NCBI RefSeq assembly: GCF_000154825.1
Contig: NZ_DS560019.1
Span: forward strand, 1,096,501 to 1,160,500
Origin: Anaerofustis stercorihominis DSM 17244
Lineage (GTDB): Bacteria; Bacillota; Clostridia; Eubacteriales; Anaerofustaceae
Reading direction: 5' to 3'
DNA length: 64,000 nt
Made by a program: the position numbers and the translations under genes. The first letter of the stretch is position 1. Every line of letters starts with the position of its first letter. The notes under the pieces are model-generated. The model made no database searches, was not told the DNA's origin, and worked only from the letters and a program-made list of their open reading frames with translations. Below are positions 39,405 to 49,580 of the stretch, one piece after another.

Positions 39405-40913
39405 ATGAATTTAAAACCCGAAGAAATCAGTAGAATAATTAAAGAGCAGATAAAAAACTATGATAAAAAAATAGAAACTACATCTGTGGGAACTATTTTA
39501 AGCGTTGGTGACGGTATCGCCAGGGTTCATGGTTTAGACGGCGCAATGATGGGTGAGCTTATTTTGTTCCCGGGTGATGTTTATGGAATGGTTTTGAACT
39601 TGGAAGAAGATAACGTAGGTTGTGTTCTTTTGGGTGATGATACTGATATAGTTGAAGGCGACACTGTTAAATGTACAGGCAAGATAATGAGTGTTCCCGT
39701 TGGAGACGGAGTCATAGGAAGAGTTGTAAATGCTCTCGGCGAACCAATCGACGGAAAAGGAAGTATCGTAGCCGAAGAATACAGAAAAGCCGATGTGAAA
39801 GCAAGCGGTGTTATAGACAGAAAAAGCGTTACGATTCCATTACAAACCGGATATAAGGCTATTGACTCTCTTATTCCTATAGGAAGAGGTCAAAGAGAGC
39901 TTATCATTGGAGACAGACAAACCGGTAAAACAGCTTTAGCGGTTGATACTATTTTAAATCAAAAAGGCGAAGATGTACTTTGCGTGTATGTTGCAATAGG
40001 TCAAAAAGCAAGTACCGTTGCTCAAATAGTAGGTACTTTGGAAGAATACGGAGCCATGGATTATACTACCGTAGTATGTGCTACGGCAAGTGAAATGGCG
40101 CCTCTTCAATATCTTGCACCTTATTCAGGATGTGCCATCGCAGAGTATTTCATGGATAAAGGCAAGGATGTACTGATAGTTTATGATGATTTAAGTAAAC
40201 ATGCGGTGGCTTACCGTTCAATGACTTTACTTCTTCGTAGACCACCGGGAAGAGAAGCTTATCCGGGGGATGTATTCTATTTGCATTCAAGACTGCTTGA
40301 AAGAGCTGCAAGGCTTGAAAAAGGCGGTTCTATAACCGCACTTCCTATAATCGAAACACAAGCGGGAGATATCTCCGCATATATCCCGACTAATGTAATT
40401 TCCATTACGGACGGACAGATCTTCCTTGAAACGGAACTTTTCAATGCAGGTGTTCGTCCTGCCGTTAATCCGGGTATTTCGGTTTCCAGAGTTGGCGGTT
40501 CCGCTCAGATAAGTACCATGAAAAAAGTAGGCGGCCCTCTAAGAATAGAATATGCACAGTACAGAGAACTTGCATCCTTTGCACAGTTCGGTTCTGACTT
40601 GGATAAATCCACGAAAGCGAGCCTTGAAAAAGGTAAAAGAATCGTGGAAATGTTAAAACAAGAGCAGTACTCTCCTATGAAAGTAGAAGAACAGGTTCTT
40701 GTTATATATGCGGTTACAAACAACTTCTTGAAAGAAATCGAAGTTGATGAAATGAAAGAATTTGAAAAGGGATTGATCGAACATGCACATTCAAATTCAC
40801 CTTCCACTCTTGATAAAATCAAGACTGCCAAGGGATTTGATGACGAGCTTGTCGAAGAAATCTCCAAACTAATAAACGACTACAAAAGTATATTTTTAAG
40901 TGGTCGAGAATAA
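39405..40913 (+). CDS. atpA: ATP synthase F1 subunit alpha
   Basis: A 502-residue subunit with the P-loop GDRQTGKTA near 170-178 and the alpha signature [17 protein letters not shown] near 365. Three copies alternate with beta and bind non-catalytic nucleotide. GAAGGGAAATAAAA lies upstream of the ATG. Length and domain order are normal. Confidence 0.98.
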   Translation: MNLKPEEISRIIKEQIKNYDKKIETTSVGTILSVGDGIARVHGLDGAMMGELILFPGDVYGMVLNLEEDNVGCVLLGDDTDIVEGDTVKCTGKIMSVPVGDGVIGRVVNALGEPIDGKGSIVAEEYRKADVKASGVIDRKSVTIPLQTGYKAIDSLIPIGRGQRELIIGDRQTGKTALAVDTILNQKGEDVLCVYVAIGQKASTVAQIVGTLEEYGAMDYTTVVCATASEMAPLQYLAPYSGCAIAEYFMDKGKDVLIVYDDLSKHAVAYRSMTLLLRRPPGREAYPGDVFYLHSRLLERAARLEKGGSITALPIIETQAGDISAYIPTNVISITDGQIFLETELFNAGVRPAVNPGISVSRVGGSAQISTMKKVGGPLRIEYAQYRELASFAQFGSDLDKSTKASLEKGKRIVEMLKQEQYSPMKVEEQVLVIYAVTNNFLKEIEVDEMKEFEKGLIEHAHSNSPSTLDKIKTAKGFDDELVEEISKLINDYKSIFLSGRE

Positions 40914-40924
40914 GGAGCTAAGTT

Positions 40925-41794
40925 ATGGCTGAAAATATGGCAGACATTAAAAGAAGAATGAAAAGTGTCTCGAGTACAAAGCAGATAACTAAAGCTATGG
41001 AACTGGTAGCGAGCTCTAAACTAAGAAAAGCCAAAGAAAGAGCTATTTGCAGAAGTCATTATACCGATGCGACTTATCAGCTCATGCTCAGAGTCGCAAA
41101 ATATACTTCATATATAAACAACATTTACTTTAAAGACAGAGAAAATGCAGATAAGACTATATATGTTGTTTTAAGCGGTGATAAAGGACTTGCCGGCGGA
41201 TTTAATACTAATGTTATCAAGCAGGCGGTAAGTGAAATCGGAGATGAAAAAGAGAAAGCCGTTATTTTTGCACTTGGTGCAAAAGGTGCGGATTATTTCA
41301 AGAAAAATGATTATGACGTGGTTGGAGAATATATCGGTATAAGCGATGACCCAAATTACGGAGTTGCCAAGAAAATCATAGGAACTGTTATAAACTTATA
41401 TACCAGTGACGAAGATATAAGGAAGGTAAAAATCATTTATTCTAAATTTAACTCTGTAGTATCTCAGGGGATTATTAGTGCCACTGTACTTCCTATTTCG
41501 AGAAAAGCAGATAACAGTGACGGGACTCCCGTTACAAGCGAACTTGTAATAGAACCGGGCGGAGAAGAACTTCTTGAAGAATTGGTACCGCAGTATATAA
41601 CGAGTCTTCTTTACGGAGCGATGATAGAAAACAATGCAGGTGAAGAAGCTTCGAGAAGGATGGCTATGAGTGCCGCTACGGACAATGCAAACGAGCTTTT
41701 GGAAGAACTTGAAATAAGATATAATTCTGCCAGACAATCAAGCATCACAAACGAACTTATCGAAATCGTATCCGGTGCGGAAGCTTTGAAATAG
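40925..41794 (+). CDS. atpG: ATP synthase F1 subunit gamma
   Basis: A 289-residue central shaft subunit. The N-terminal IKRRMKSVSSTKQITKAMEL and the C-terminal RMAMSAATDNANEL helices are family hallmarks and form the rotating coiled coil inside the alpha/beta ring. AAGGAG precedes the ATG, 11 bases after atpA. Confidence 0.97.
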   Translation: MAENMADIKRRMKSVSSTKQITKAMELVASSKLRKAKERAICRSHYTDATYQLMLRVAKYTSYINNIYFKDRENADKTIYVVLSGDKGLAGGFNTNVIKQAVSEIGDEKEKAVIFALGAKGADYFKKNDYDVVGEYIGISDDPNYGVAKKIIGTVINLYTSDEDIRKVKIIYSKFNSVVSQGIISATVLPISRKADNSDGTPVTSELVIEPGGEELLEELVPQYITSLLYGAMIENNAGEEASRRMAMSAATDNANELLEELEIRYNSARQSSITNELIEIVSGAEALK

Positions 41795-41807
41795 GAGGAG
41801 ATATGAT

Positions 41808-42248
41808 ATGAATGACCAAAATTTACATTTAGAAATAGCGACTCCGACAAGGACTTTTTATAACGATGAAGTAGAAAAGTTTACTTTTAAAGCGACTACC
41901 GGAGAGATGACGATACTGAAAAATCACGTTCCAATCATGACTCTTGCGGACCTTGGGATAATGCATATAACGGATTTGAAAGGTAATAAAAGAGAAGCTA
42001 CTCTATTCGGGGGAAGCGTCCTTGTTGAAAACAATAAGATACTTATCGTTACCGATGATGCGTTGTGGCCGGAAGAAATAGATATAAGAAGAGCGGAAGA
42101 AGCTAAGAGAAGAGCAGAAGAAAAACTTCATGCTACCAAATATAACAGGCGTGAATTCGTTCAAGCCGAACATAAGTTGAGAAAAGCTTTAGTAAGAATA
42201 GATTTAGCAAATACGTATGAAGGTATTTCTAGACATAAGAAATATTAG
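41808..42248 (+). CDS. atpC: ATP synthase F1 subunit epsilon, placed before beta
   Basis: A 146-residue subunit: an N-terminal beta-sandwich (TTGEMTILKNHVPIMT, FGGSVLVENNKILIVTDDA) and a C-terminal helical hairpin with a run of charged residues. It couples the rotor to the c-ring and can inhibit ATP hydrolysis. The gene lies between atpG and atpD. In nearly all bacteria it follows atpD, so the order here is a rearrangement. AGGAGG precedes the ATG, 13 bases after atpG. Confidence 0.94.
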   Translation: MNDQNLHLEIATPTRTFYNDEVEKFTFKATTGEMTILKNHVPIMTLADLGIMHITDLKGNKREATLFGGSVLVENNKILIVTDDALWPEEIDIRRAEEAKRRAEEKLHATKYNRREFVQAEHKLRKALVRIDLANTYEGISRHKKY

Positions 42249-42261
42249 TCAGAACAAATAA

Positions 42262-43689
<1,428 letters not shown>

Positions 43690-43693
43690 TATT

Positions 43694-43731
43694 AAAATAC
43701 ATTTATGAGTTTTCATAAATGTATTTTTTTT
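43694..43731 (+). terminator. terminator of the ATP synthase operon
   Basis: AATACATTTATGA pairs with TCATAAATGTATT across GTTT and is followed by a run of T. Confidence 0.95.
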
Positions 43732-44013
43732 GAGTGTAGTTTTATATAAAATAAATTGTATTGGTGATTTATTGATAATTAAATTTAGTAATATAAATAA
43801 TATAAGTAATGATATTACGCATTATTATAAAAAATAAGTTGGAATGGAATAATTCCATACCAACTTATTTTTCTAATACGATATATTAAGCTTCGCTTGT
43901 TTTATAAATTTATATTATCTGATTTTGACTTATGACCGTTCGAAAAACAATCCTATGGATTTTTTTCTCATATGAAATAAATCACTTCGTTCTTTTTTTA
44001 TGCTTTTAAGCAT
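43732..44013. other. gene-free stretch between atpD and tRNA-Lys
   Basis: Holds a second hairpin at 43833-43872 (AATAAGTTGG...CCAACTTATT, then TTTTCT) that could act as a back-up terminator, and a small TGCTTTTAAGCA hairpin near 44001. No coding sequence is evident. Confidence 0.5.
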
Positions 44014-44040
44014 AAAAAAACGTCTTTCTTTCGAAAGACG
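44014..44040 (-). terminator. terminator of tRNA-Lys
   Basis: Minus-strand CGTCTTTC-GAAA-GAAAGACG hairpin followed by seven T. Confidence 0.93.
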
Positions 44041-44054
44041 CACAATTTCAAACA

Positions 44055-44130
44055 TGGTGATCCGTCAGGGGATCGAACCCTGGACACCCTGATTAAGAGT
44101 CAGGTGCTCTACCAGCTGAGCTAACGGACC
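44055..44130 (-). tRNA. tRNA-Lys, anticodon CTT
   Basis: A 76-base cloverleaf with encoded CCA. Anticodon stem CCTGA/TCAGG encloses CTCTTAA (CTT, decodes AAG). Acceptor GGTCCGT/ACGGATC pairs with one G-T. Own promoter and terminator. Confidence 0.97.
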
Positions 44131-44147
44131 ATTTATCACGCTTTATT

Positions 44148-44176
44148 ATTATAATTAAACATTATTGAAATGTCAA
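44148..44176 (-). promoter_or_regulatory. consensus promoter of tRNA-Lys
   Basis: Minus-strand TTGACA (44171-44176), 17-base spacer, TATAAT (44148-44153): a perfect sigma-70-type match, about 18 bases upstream of the tRNA. Confidence 0.95.
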
Positions 44177-44217
44177 TAATTTACTTGAGATTTAGCAAAT
44201 AAACGTTAAATATATTT

Positions 44218-45396
44218 TTAACCATAAATCTTTTCCGTTATTATTTTAGAATATTCGTCGATTTTTCCTCTTTTCACTGCATATTCAAATATACTATATC
44301 TGTTTCGTACCTTATATGCACCAATCATGCTTTTGTAAAATAAGTCTCTATCTATTTCAATTTCACTCGGCAGTGTCGGTGCGCCTACTGCTTTTAGTAA
44401 TTTTATTACATCTTTTTTGTCGTATTTGTATTTAAAGACTTCTTTTGGTAATTCTTCTTTCATAAGTTCAAAAAGTTCCAAGACTATGGGCGTGGCGATA
44501 CCGACTTTTATTCCATGAAGATATGGATATTTGTTTCTTTTTATGAAGTCCATCTCCCAGTAATGTGATATCATATGTTCCGCACCGGAAGCCGGTCTTG
44601 ATACTCCGACCAACCCCATTGCCACACCTGTGAACGTGAGAGCCTCAAGGAGGTATTGAACGGATTTTTCATCTCGGTTCATCAGTTTATCTGCACTGTC
44701 GATTACTCTTTGTATTGCCCTCTCAGTGAGTGTTATACATGTTTCGCAAATATACTCTCCCGTTAATATATTTGACAGTTTCCAGTCCATCAAAGCTGTT
44801 ATTTTACCGACAATATCTCCAAACCCGGCTCGTATCAGTTCGTCCGGTGCATTTTTCATTATATTCACATCTCCTATTATGGCATAGGGAAGAGTTGCCT
44901 CGAATGAAATCTTATAACCGTCGCATATGAGAGGTGAACCGTCGGAAGCATAACCGTCCATGGACGGTGCAGTACATATTATGATATAGGGTATCTTTGT
45001 TTTCACGGATAAGTATTTGCCGAGGTCGTTTATTGTCCCGCTTCCTATCGCAATTATAAGTTCGGTGTCATTTTCAAGTTCCATAAAAAGACGACCGAGG
45101 ACTTTTTCGTTTGGGATCAGGATTTCTTTGCTGTTTGGAATTATAAAATTTTTGAAGGTATGATTATTGTTTTTCAGTATTTTAACTGTCTTTTCTCCCG
45201 CAGCATTATAAGTATTTTCGTCACTGAAAATAAATATTTTTTTATCCTTGAATGTGGATAATACTCGGTTAAGTTCATCAAGTGCATTATTTTTTATACA
45301 TATCTCCTTAATAGGGAGGCTATGTCTTTTCCCGCATTTGCATTCAAAATCCAAATTTGACATCTCGTTGATGCTCATTTCTAATATATTTTTCAT
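44218..45396 (-). CDS. araM: sn-glycerol-1-phosphate dehydrogenase (AraM/EgsA family)
   Basis: A 392-residue member of the glycerol-1-phosphate dehydrogenase branch of the iron alcohol dehydrogenase superfamily. Visible motifs are the nucleotide-binding GSGTINDLGKYLS, TAPSMDGYASDGSP, the metal-ligand region GFGDIVGK, and RPASGAEHMISHYWEM with HGIKVGIAT. These reduce dihydroxyacetone phosphate to glycerol 1-phosphate. An N-terminal Cys-containing segment (FECKCGKRH) precedes the domain. The start overlaps the end of the GntR/HutC regulator gene by four bases, so the pair forms one operon. Confidence 0.88.
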   Translation of the reverse strand: MKNILEMSINEMSNLDFECKCGKRHSLPIKEICIKNNALDELNRVLSTFKDKKIFIFSDENTYNAAGEKTVKILKNNNHTFKNFIIPNSKEILIPNEKVLGRLFMELENDTELIIAIGSGTINDLGKYLSVKTKIPYIIICTAPSMDGYASDGSPLICDGYKISFEATLPYAIIGDVNIMKNAPDELIRAGFGDIVGKITALMDWKLSNILTGEYICETCITLTERAIQRVIDSADKLMNRDEKSVQYLLEALTFTGVAMGLVGVSRPASGAEHMISHYWEMDFIKRNKYPYLHGIKVGIATPIVLELFELMKEELPKEVFKYKYDKKDVIKLLKAVGAPTLPSEIEIDRDLFYKSMIGAYKVRNRYSIFEYAVKRGKIDEYSKIITEKIYG

Positions 45397-46133
45397 CTTT
45401 CCTCCGAAATTAAATTATTATAGACCACCATTTCGTATTCTGTTTTGTATGCTTCGGATTTGACTTCAACGTATTCAATAAGCTCGTTTTTTCTTGTAAA
45501 AGTGGTGGATTTTAGTACACATATAGGCGTTTTTTCTTCTATATTCAAGTACAGTGCTTCGTATTTATCGCTTGGTTTTATCAAGACTTTTTGTGATGCT
45601 TTAAATGGTATGATACCTTTGCTTGAAAGTACGTCATATAAAGACTTTTCCGTGAAATCTTCATGAAGTAAATACTTGGTATGATTTATCGGTATATATG
45701 ACGTAGCGAGAGAAAATAGATTTCCGTCTATATATCTAAGCCTTTTTAAAAGGAATATTTCATCATGTATGTTGACATTTAATTTTTTTGCTATTCTTTC
45801 ATCGGCTTTTTCTATGTTTTGGGAAAGTATCTTATTTGTAACTTTCTTACCCTGCATTTTGGCATCATTGAAGAACCCGACTATGGAAGTAAGCTGGTGG
45901 TCGGTATAAGGGCTGTTTCCAAGGTAAAAGGCACCTTTTCTTTCTTTTCTTATAATAAGCCCCTCTTCCTCCAAAAGGTTCAAAGCAGATATGATAGTTG
46001 GTCTGCTGACGTCATATTTTATACATAGTTCTCTTTCTCCCGGGAGATTGCTGTAATAAGGAAGTCCTTTGAAGTCTTCTTTTATCTTTTCTTTTATTGA
46101 TTTATATAGCGGTTTATTTTTAATGTTGTTCAT
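45393..46133 (-). CDS. GntR-family (HutC/UTRA) transcription regulator
   Basis: A 246-residue regulator. The N-terminal winged helix (about 9-72; LPGERELCIKYDVSRPTIIS) is followed by a UTRA effector domain (about 90-235; RLRYIDGNLFSLATSYIP). It probably binds a sugar phosphate-like ligand and controls the araM operon and itself. Two operator-like palindromes lie upstream, one touching its own AAGGAG ribosome-binding site. Confidence 0.9.
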   Translation of the reverse strand: MNNIKNKPLYKSIKEKIKEDFKGLPYYSNLPGERELCIKYDVSRPTIISALNLLEEEGLIIRKERKGAFYLGNSPYTDHQLTSIVGFFNDAKMQGKKVTNKILSQNIEKADERIAKKLNVNIHDEIFLLKRLRYIDGNLFSLATSYIPINHTKYLLHEDFTEKSLYDVLSSKGIIPFKASQKVLIKPSDKYEALYLNIEEKTPICVLKSTTFTRKNELIEYVEVKSEAYKTEYEMVVYNNLISEER

Positions 46134-46145
46134 ACATATCTCCTT

Positions 46146-46160
46146 ATATCCACTGGATAT
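46146..46160. promoter_or_regulatory. operator-like palindrome 1 of the GntR/AraM operon
   Basis: ATATCCA-C-TGGATAT, a perfect 7-1-7 palindrome directly upstream of the regulator's ribosome-binding site. Confidence 0.75.
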
Positions 46161-46218
46161 ATTATTTAATATTACAATATGTGTTTTTTAATAAATTGTC
46201 AATAGTATTTATTAATAT

Positions 46219-46236
46219 ATATCTCCAGTGGATATA
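46219..46236. promoter_or_regulatory. operator-like palindrome 2 of the GntR/AraM operon
   Basis: ATATCTCCAGTGGATATA shares CCAGTGGATATAA, in the opposite orientation, with site 1. The sites are about 74 bases apart, seven helical turns, which would allow looping. Confidence 0.65.
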
Positions 46237-46510
46237 AAATATTCATTAGATTAAAGAAATTATGAACTTAAATGATATGATTTATAAACAGGTTACATAA
46301 ATTTTTATAATTTAAAGGTAAAAATATTTTGTATTGAAAGGGTATTGGAATTTTAATAAATTAAAGTACCATTAAAATATCTCTGATAATCTTAAGCTCA
46401 CTTTTTTTGATAATTATTAAATCCTTTTATATAGAGAGTTTAATAATTTGGTTTTAGAATATTATTATTTTTGATATTACTGTAATAGGCTATTTAAAGG
46501 GATTTGTAAA

Positions 46511-46543
46511 GTTGCACTCCGCAAGGGGTGCGTAGATTAAAAG
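46511..46543 (+). CRISPR. outlying degenerate type I-C-like CRISPR repeat
   Basis: A 33-base unit beginning GTTGCACTCCGCAAGGGG and ending GTGCGTAGATTAAAAG. Its arms CACTCC/GGGGTG keep the I-C style stem. It lies 245 bases before the regularly spaced repeats, with AT-rich DNA and a CTCCG...CGGAG hairpin in between. Confidence 0.6.
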
Positions 46544-46755
46544 ATAATGCTATTCTTTTTTAAGATAAAAAAGAACGAAAAAATCTCCGCTCAAGCCTCG
46601 GAGGCTGAAGCAGTAGCTAAAAGGTATGCAAAACCTACATTTGCAAATCATTTTTGCGGCATTTTATTTAGCAGTGAGTAGTTACATATTTAATTGATAT
46701 TGTTTACATTTTATTTTAATGGCAAAGTGAAATTTTAACTTTATAATGAATAAAC

Positions 46756-47061
46756 ATAAAATCTTATTAATATATTGTGGATTGAAATAAGGTATACATA
46801 ATAACAGAGAATTATTTAAAAGTGTTGTACCTTGCATAGTATGCATGGATTGAAATTCAACGATGATGAATAGCCCGGAACAAAAGGTAGTTGCAACTCA
46901 TACGAGGTATGTGAATTAAAACTGTATACCTAAAGGATTAGGAACGATAGACAGCGAGCGGTCGCACCCCGCATAGGGGGGCATGGATTTAAAAGGTTAT
47001 GATAATTTGCTCGTTTATAGATTTAGAGTTATGCTCCTAAGAATTGTATGTAGTTACAAAT
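46756..47061 (+). CRISPR. decayed type I-C-like CRISPR array, no cas genes in the window
   Basis: Five repeat-like units begin at 46756, 46824, 46890, 46961 and 47028, so the steps are 68, 66, 71 and 67 bases. The unit at 46824 starts GTTGTACC and ends CATGGATTGAAAT. The one at 46890 starts GTTGCAACTC and ends GTGAATTAAAAC. The one at 46961 starts GTCGCACCCCGCATAGGGG and ends GGATTTAAAA. The outer two keep only parts: TGGATTGAAAT at 46778-46788, and GTTATGCTCC with a final CAAAT at 47028-47061. Type I-C repeats share GTCGCAC...GTGGATTGAAAT. The 33-38 base intervals look like spacers. Each repeat carries different substitutions, so the array is probably dead. Confidence 0.72.
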
Positions 47062-47310
47062 GAAAATCATATGTTATTTTTATAAAGAACTTATATTTGT
47101 ATTTTTATATAAAACTTTTTATAATGAATTGAATATGTATATTTAAACCTAAAAATTTGAACTGAGTTCAAATTTTTATTCGTTAATAAAGCATTTTAAT
47201 AAAGTCACACTAAAGTTTTATGATTTACTTTTACATATGGTTTTATGGGTAAGGTAAATAAATTATATAATATCAAAGTGAAACATTCCAAATAATGATT
47301 ATATATAATA

Positions 47311-47337
47311 AAAAAGGAGACTTATTCCAAGTCTCCT
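47311..47337 (-). terminator. terminator overlapping the stop codon of the small gene
   Basis: Minus-strand AAGGAGACTT / AAGTCTCCTT hairpin followed by TTTTTA. The TAA stop at 47322-47324 lies at the loop edge, so the last codons form the stem. Confidence 0.85.
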
Positions 47338-47546
47338 TCCACTTTTTCAAATAAATATTTATATTTTTCACTTAAATAGCTTTCCAAAAATTTATTTTCA
47401 AATTCATTTACATCTCTGCACTGTTCGCCAAGCTTATAAATCCTTTCAAATAGATTTGCTGCAATTTTCATCAGTTTGTAATTATTGCATTTCTTAAATA
47501 TGATATTTTTCCTTACATCTATCGTTGCTTTAATATATGTATCCAT
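47322..47546 (-). CDS. small protein of unknown function (about 74 aa)
   Basis: The start at 47546 is chosen because AAGGAGTG lies eight bases upstream; an earlier in-frame ATG at 47579 has no such site. The predicted protein is soluble, helical and charged (KIAANLFERIYKLGEQCRDVNEFENKFLESYLSEKYKYLFE). No family recognised. Good ribosome-binding site and dedicated terminator make it a believable gene. Confidence 0.65.
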   Translation of the reverse strand: MDTYIKATIDVRKNIIFKKCNNYKLMKIAANLFERIYKLGEQCRDVNEFENKFLESYLSEKYKYLFEKVEGDLE

Positions 47547-47726
47547 AATATCACTCCTTGGTATTTTTTGTATTATCATAATAACATTTTATACTGTAGA
47601 AAAATTGTAGTATATCTGATAATTAATAATTTTTACTGTGATGTATTTTTCAGATTAAAAAAATAAATGTAATTATTATGTTAAATTTTGATATAATACT
47701 TTTATAAAGTATTAAAGGAGCGAAAA

Positions 47727-48158
47727 ATGCATAATTTTGTTGATTATTTCGAAGAAGATGAAGTATGTGATTTAACGTCGGTCAGTTTTGTAAGTCCCGA
47801 GTTTAGGGAAAACTTGGATTTTGGCGTTACCGATGAAATAGAGATATTGGAAGCAAACAATAAGGAGCTTATTATAGATTTCACGAGAACACTCGTATAT
47901 GAAAATGACGATGATGTAGAGCCGTTCTTACAGGTCAGTGCAACCGCCAATTTCAGCGTTAAAGATGATTTTAACGATACGATAGTTCTTATGTCAAAGA
48001 CAAGTGATTTGGAAAATAAAATACTGGAAAACGAAGAATTTTTCTTGAGTTCTACCATATCAGGGGTGTCTTTGTTGATTTCTCAGGTACTTTCTTCCTT
48101 CGGCAAGGTACCGGTTATCACGCCTCCCGTATTTATGAGCGAAGACGATGAAGAGTAG
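47727..48158 (+). CDS. acidic protein of unknown function, possibly SecB-like
   Basis: A 143-residue, strongly acidic protein with alternating beta-strand pattern (EPFLQVSATANFSVKDDF) and a C-terminal helix and proline segment (SGVSLLISQVLSSFGKVPVITPP). The layout recalls SecB-like chaperone domains, in which a four-stranded sheet is followed by two helices and a GxPPL/I-type end. That likeness is weak. AAAGGAG precedes the ATG. It stands alone upstream of the T-box operon. Confidence 0.6.
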   Translation: MHNFVDYFEEDEVCDLTSVSFVSPEFRENLDFGVTDEIEILEANNKELIIDFTRTLVYENDDDVEPFLQVSATANFSVKDDFNDTIVLMSKTSDLENKILENEEFFLSSTISGVSLLISQVLSSFGKVPVITPPVFMSEDDEE

Positions 48159-48199
48159 GGCTGTAGTTTAATTGATTTTTCTAAATTTACAGAAAACTC

Positions 48200-48228
48200 T
48201 TGACATTAAAATAAAAAAAGTGTATTAT
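48200..48228 (+). promoter_or_regulatory. promoter of the T-box operon
   Basis: TTGACA (48200-48205), 17-base spacer, TATTAT (48223-48228), directly upstream of the leader RNA. Confidence 0.9.
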
Positions 48229-48250
48229 TCTATACAACATTAATATAGAA

Positions 48251-48506
48251 AACCGTAGAGAAAGAGTAGTAGGCAAGATAAGAATGATTTAAAGAGAGCT
48301 ATAGGCGGTGTGATTATAGCATGATTTCCTTGTTGAATGGACTTTTGAGGGTGACTTTGAACTGTAGTAGGGGTCATCGGGTTCCCGACCCGTTATCAGA
48401 CCGGGCGCATATGATGGTATGTGTATGAGAGTGGACTTTTATGTCAATTTGAGTGGTACCGCGGATAATTTCGCCTCAAGCAAAGCAATTTGCTTGGGGC
48501 TTTTTC
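48251..48506 (+). promoter_or_regulatory. T-box riboswitch, probable Trp specifier
   Basis: The T-box sequence TGGTACCGCGG lies at 48454-48464. It is followed by an intrinsic terminator in which GCCTCAAGCAAA pairs with TTTGCTTGGGGC before five T (48473-48505). Stem I is visible with AGAGAGC and the apical hairpin GCTATA...TATAGC near 48294-48320. On its 3' side TGG at 48338-48340, followed by A, sits where the specifier codon is expected. Uncharged tRNA-Trp would then switch on the downstream transporter. The T-box itself is certain; the specifier is inferred from position. Confidence 0.93.
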
Positions 48507-48547
48507 TATATTAAAAATAAAAATTTTTAATAAAGTGAGGAAAAGAA

Positions 48548-49580
48548 ATGAAAAGAACAAAAAAATTATTGATGGTTGGACTTAGTTTAGTATGTGCAGT
48601 AGGATTATTTGCCGGCTGCGGAAACAGCGATAGCGGTAATTCGGCGGATAAAACATACGAACTCGGTATTTTACAGTTTGCAAATCACGGTTCACTTGAT
48701 AATTGCAGAGAAGGATTTTTACAAGGTTTAAAAGAAGAAGGTATCGAAGAAGGCAAGAATTTGAATGTGACTTACAAGAACTCCGGTTCGGACGCTGCAA
48801 CTGATAACCAAATAGCTTCAAGCTTTGCTTCAAAAGATATGGATATGATTTGTGCGATAGCTACTCCTAGTGCACAAAGTGCATATAATGCTGCTAAGGA
48901 TAAGAACATTCCAGTTATATATACGGCAGTAACATCTCCGAAACTTGCGGGTTTTGTTGATGACAGCGATAAAAATGTCGGAGAAATCACGGGAACATCT
49001 GATTTGGTACTTGCCGATGACCAATTAAAACTAATTACCGATATGATGCCAAAAGTAAAAAATGTAGGTATACTTTACAGTACCAGTGAAGTTAATTCAA
49101 AAGCGGGTATCGAAGCTTACGAAAAAGCAGCAAGCAAGTATGGCGTAAAAATAATAACTCAGGGAACAAGCAGTGCGGCTGATATCCCTATGGCTACAGA
49201 CAGCTTAGTTAAAAAAAGTTGATTGTATCACAAATTTGACTGACAATACTGTAGTAAGTAATCTTCCTACGATTTTAGATAAGGCAAACAAAGCTAAGAA
49301 ACCTGTTTTCGGTTCAGAAATAGAACAAGTTAAGATAGGATGTATCGGATGTGTAGGTATCGATTTTGTAAAACTCGGTAACCAGACAGGTAAAATGGCG
49401 GCTAAAGTTTTAAAAGGCGAAGCTAAGGCAAAAGATATGCCTTTCGAAACTTTTGATTCCGGCGAAATCGTTATAAATACCAAAGTAGCAAGTGACCTTG
49501 GTATTGAAATCAGCAACGGTGTGAAAGAACAGGCAAGTCAGACTTTTGATAAAATAGAACAGTCAGGCGAAAATAAATAA
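48548..49580 (+). pseudogene. ABC transporter substrate-binding lipoprotein (TrpX-like), frameshifted
   Basis: The first frame (48548-49222) has a lipoprotein signal (LFAGC lipobox near residue 21-25) and most of a PF04392-type binding protein (YELGILQFANHGSLDNCREG is characteristic). It stops after DSLVKKS. The continuation (LTDNTVVSNLPTILDKANKA to the TAA at 49578-49580) is in another frame. The break is at a run of seven A (49211-49217). With six A it would read LVKKVDCITNLTDNTV and give about 343 residues, the usual family length. Under Trp T-box control and followed by permease and ATPase, it would bind tryptophan or a related compound. It may be intact in reality. Confidence 0.88.

Noticed and set aside
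43833-43872. Long hairpin after the atpD terminator as a mobile-element end
   Set aside because: No partner end, no transposase and no target duplication; a second terminator is the simpler reading.
46681-46713. A possible further CRISPR unit before 46756
   Set aside because: Only about a third of positions agree with the best repeat, near the level expected by chance in such AT-rich DNA.
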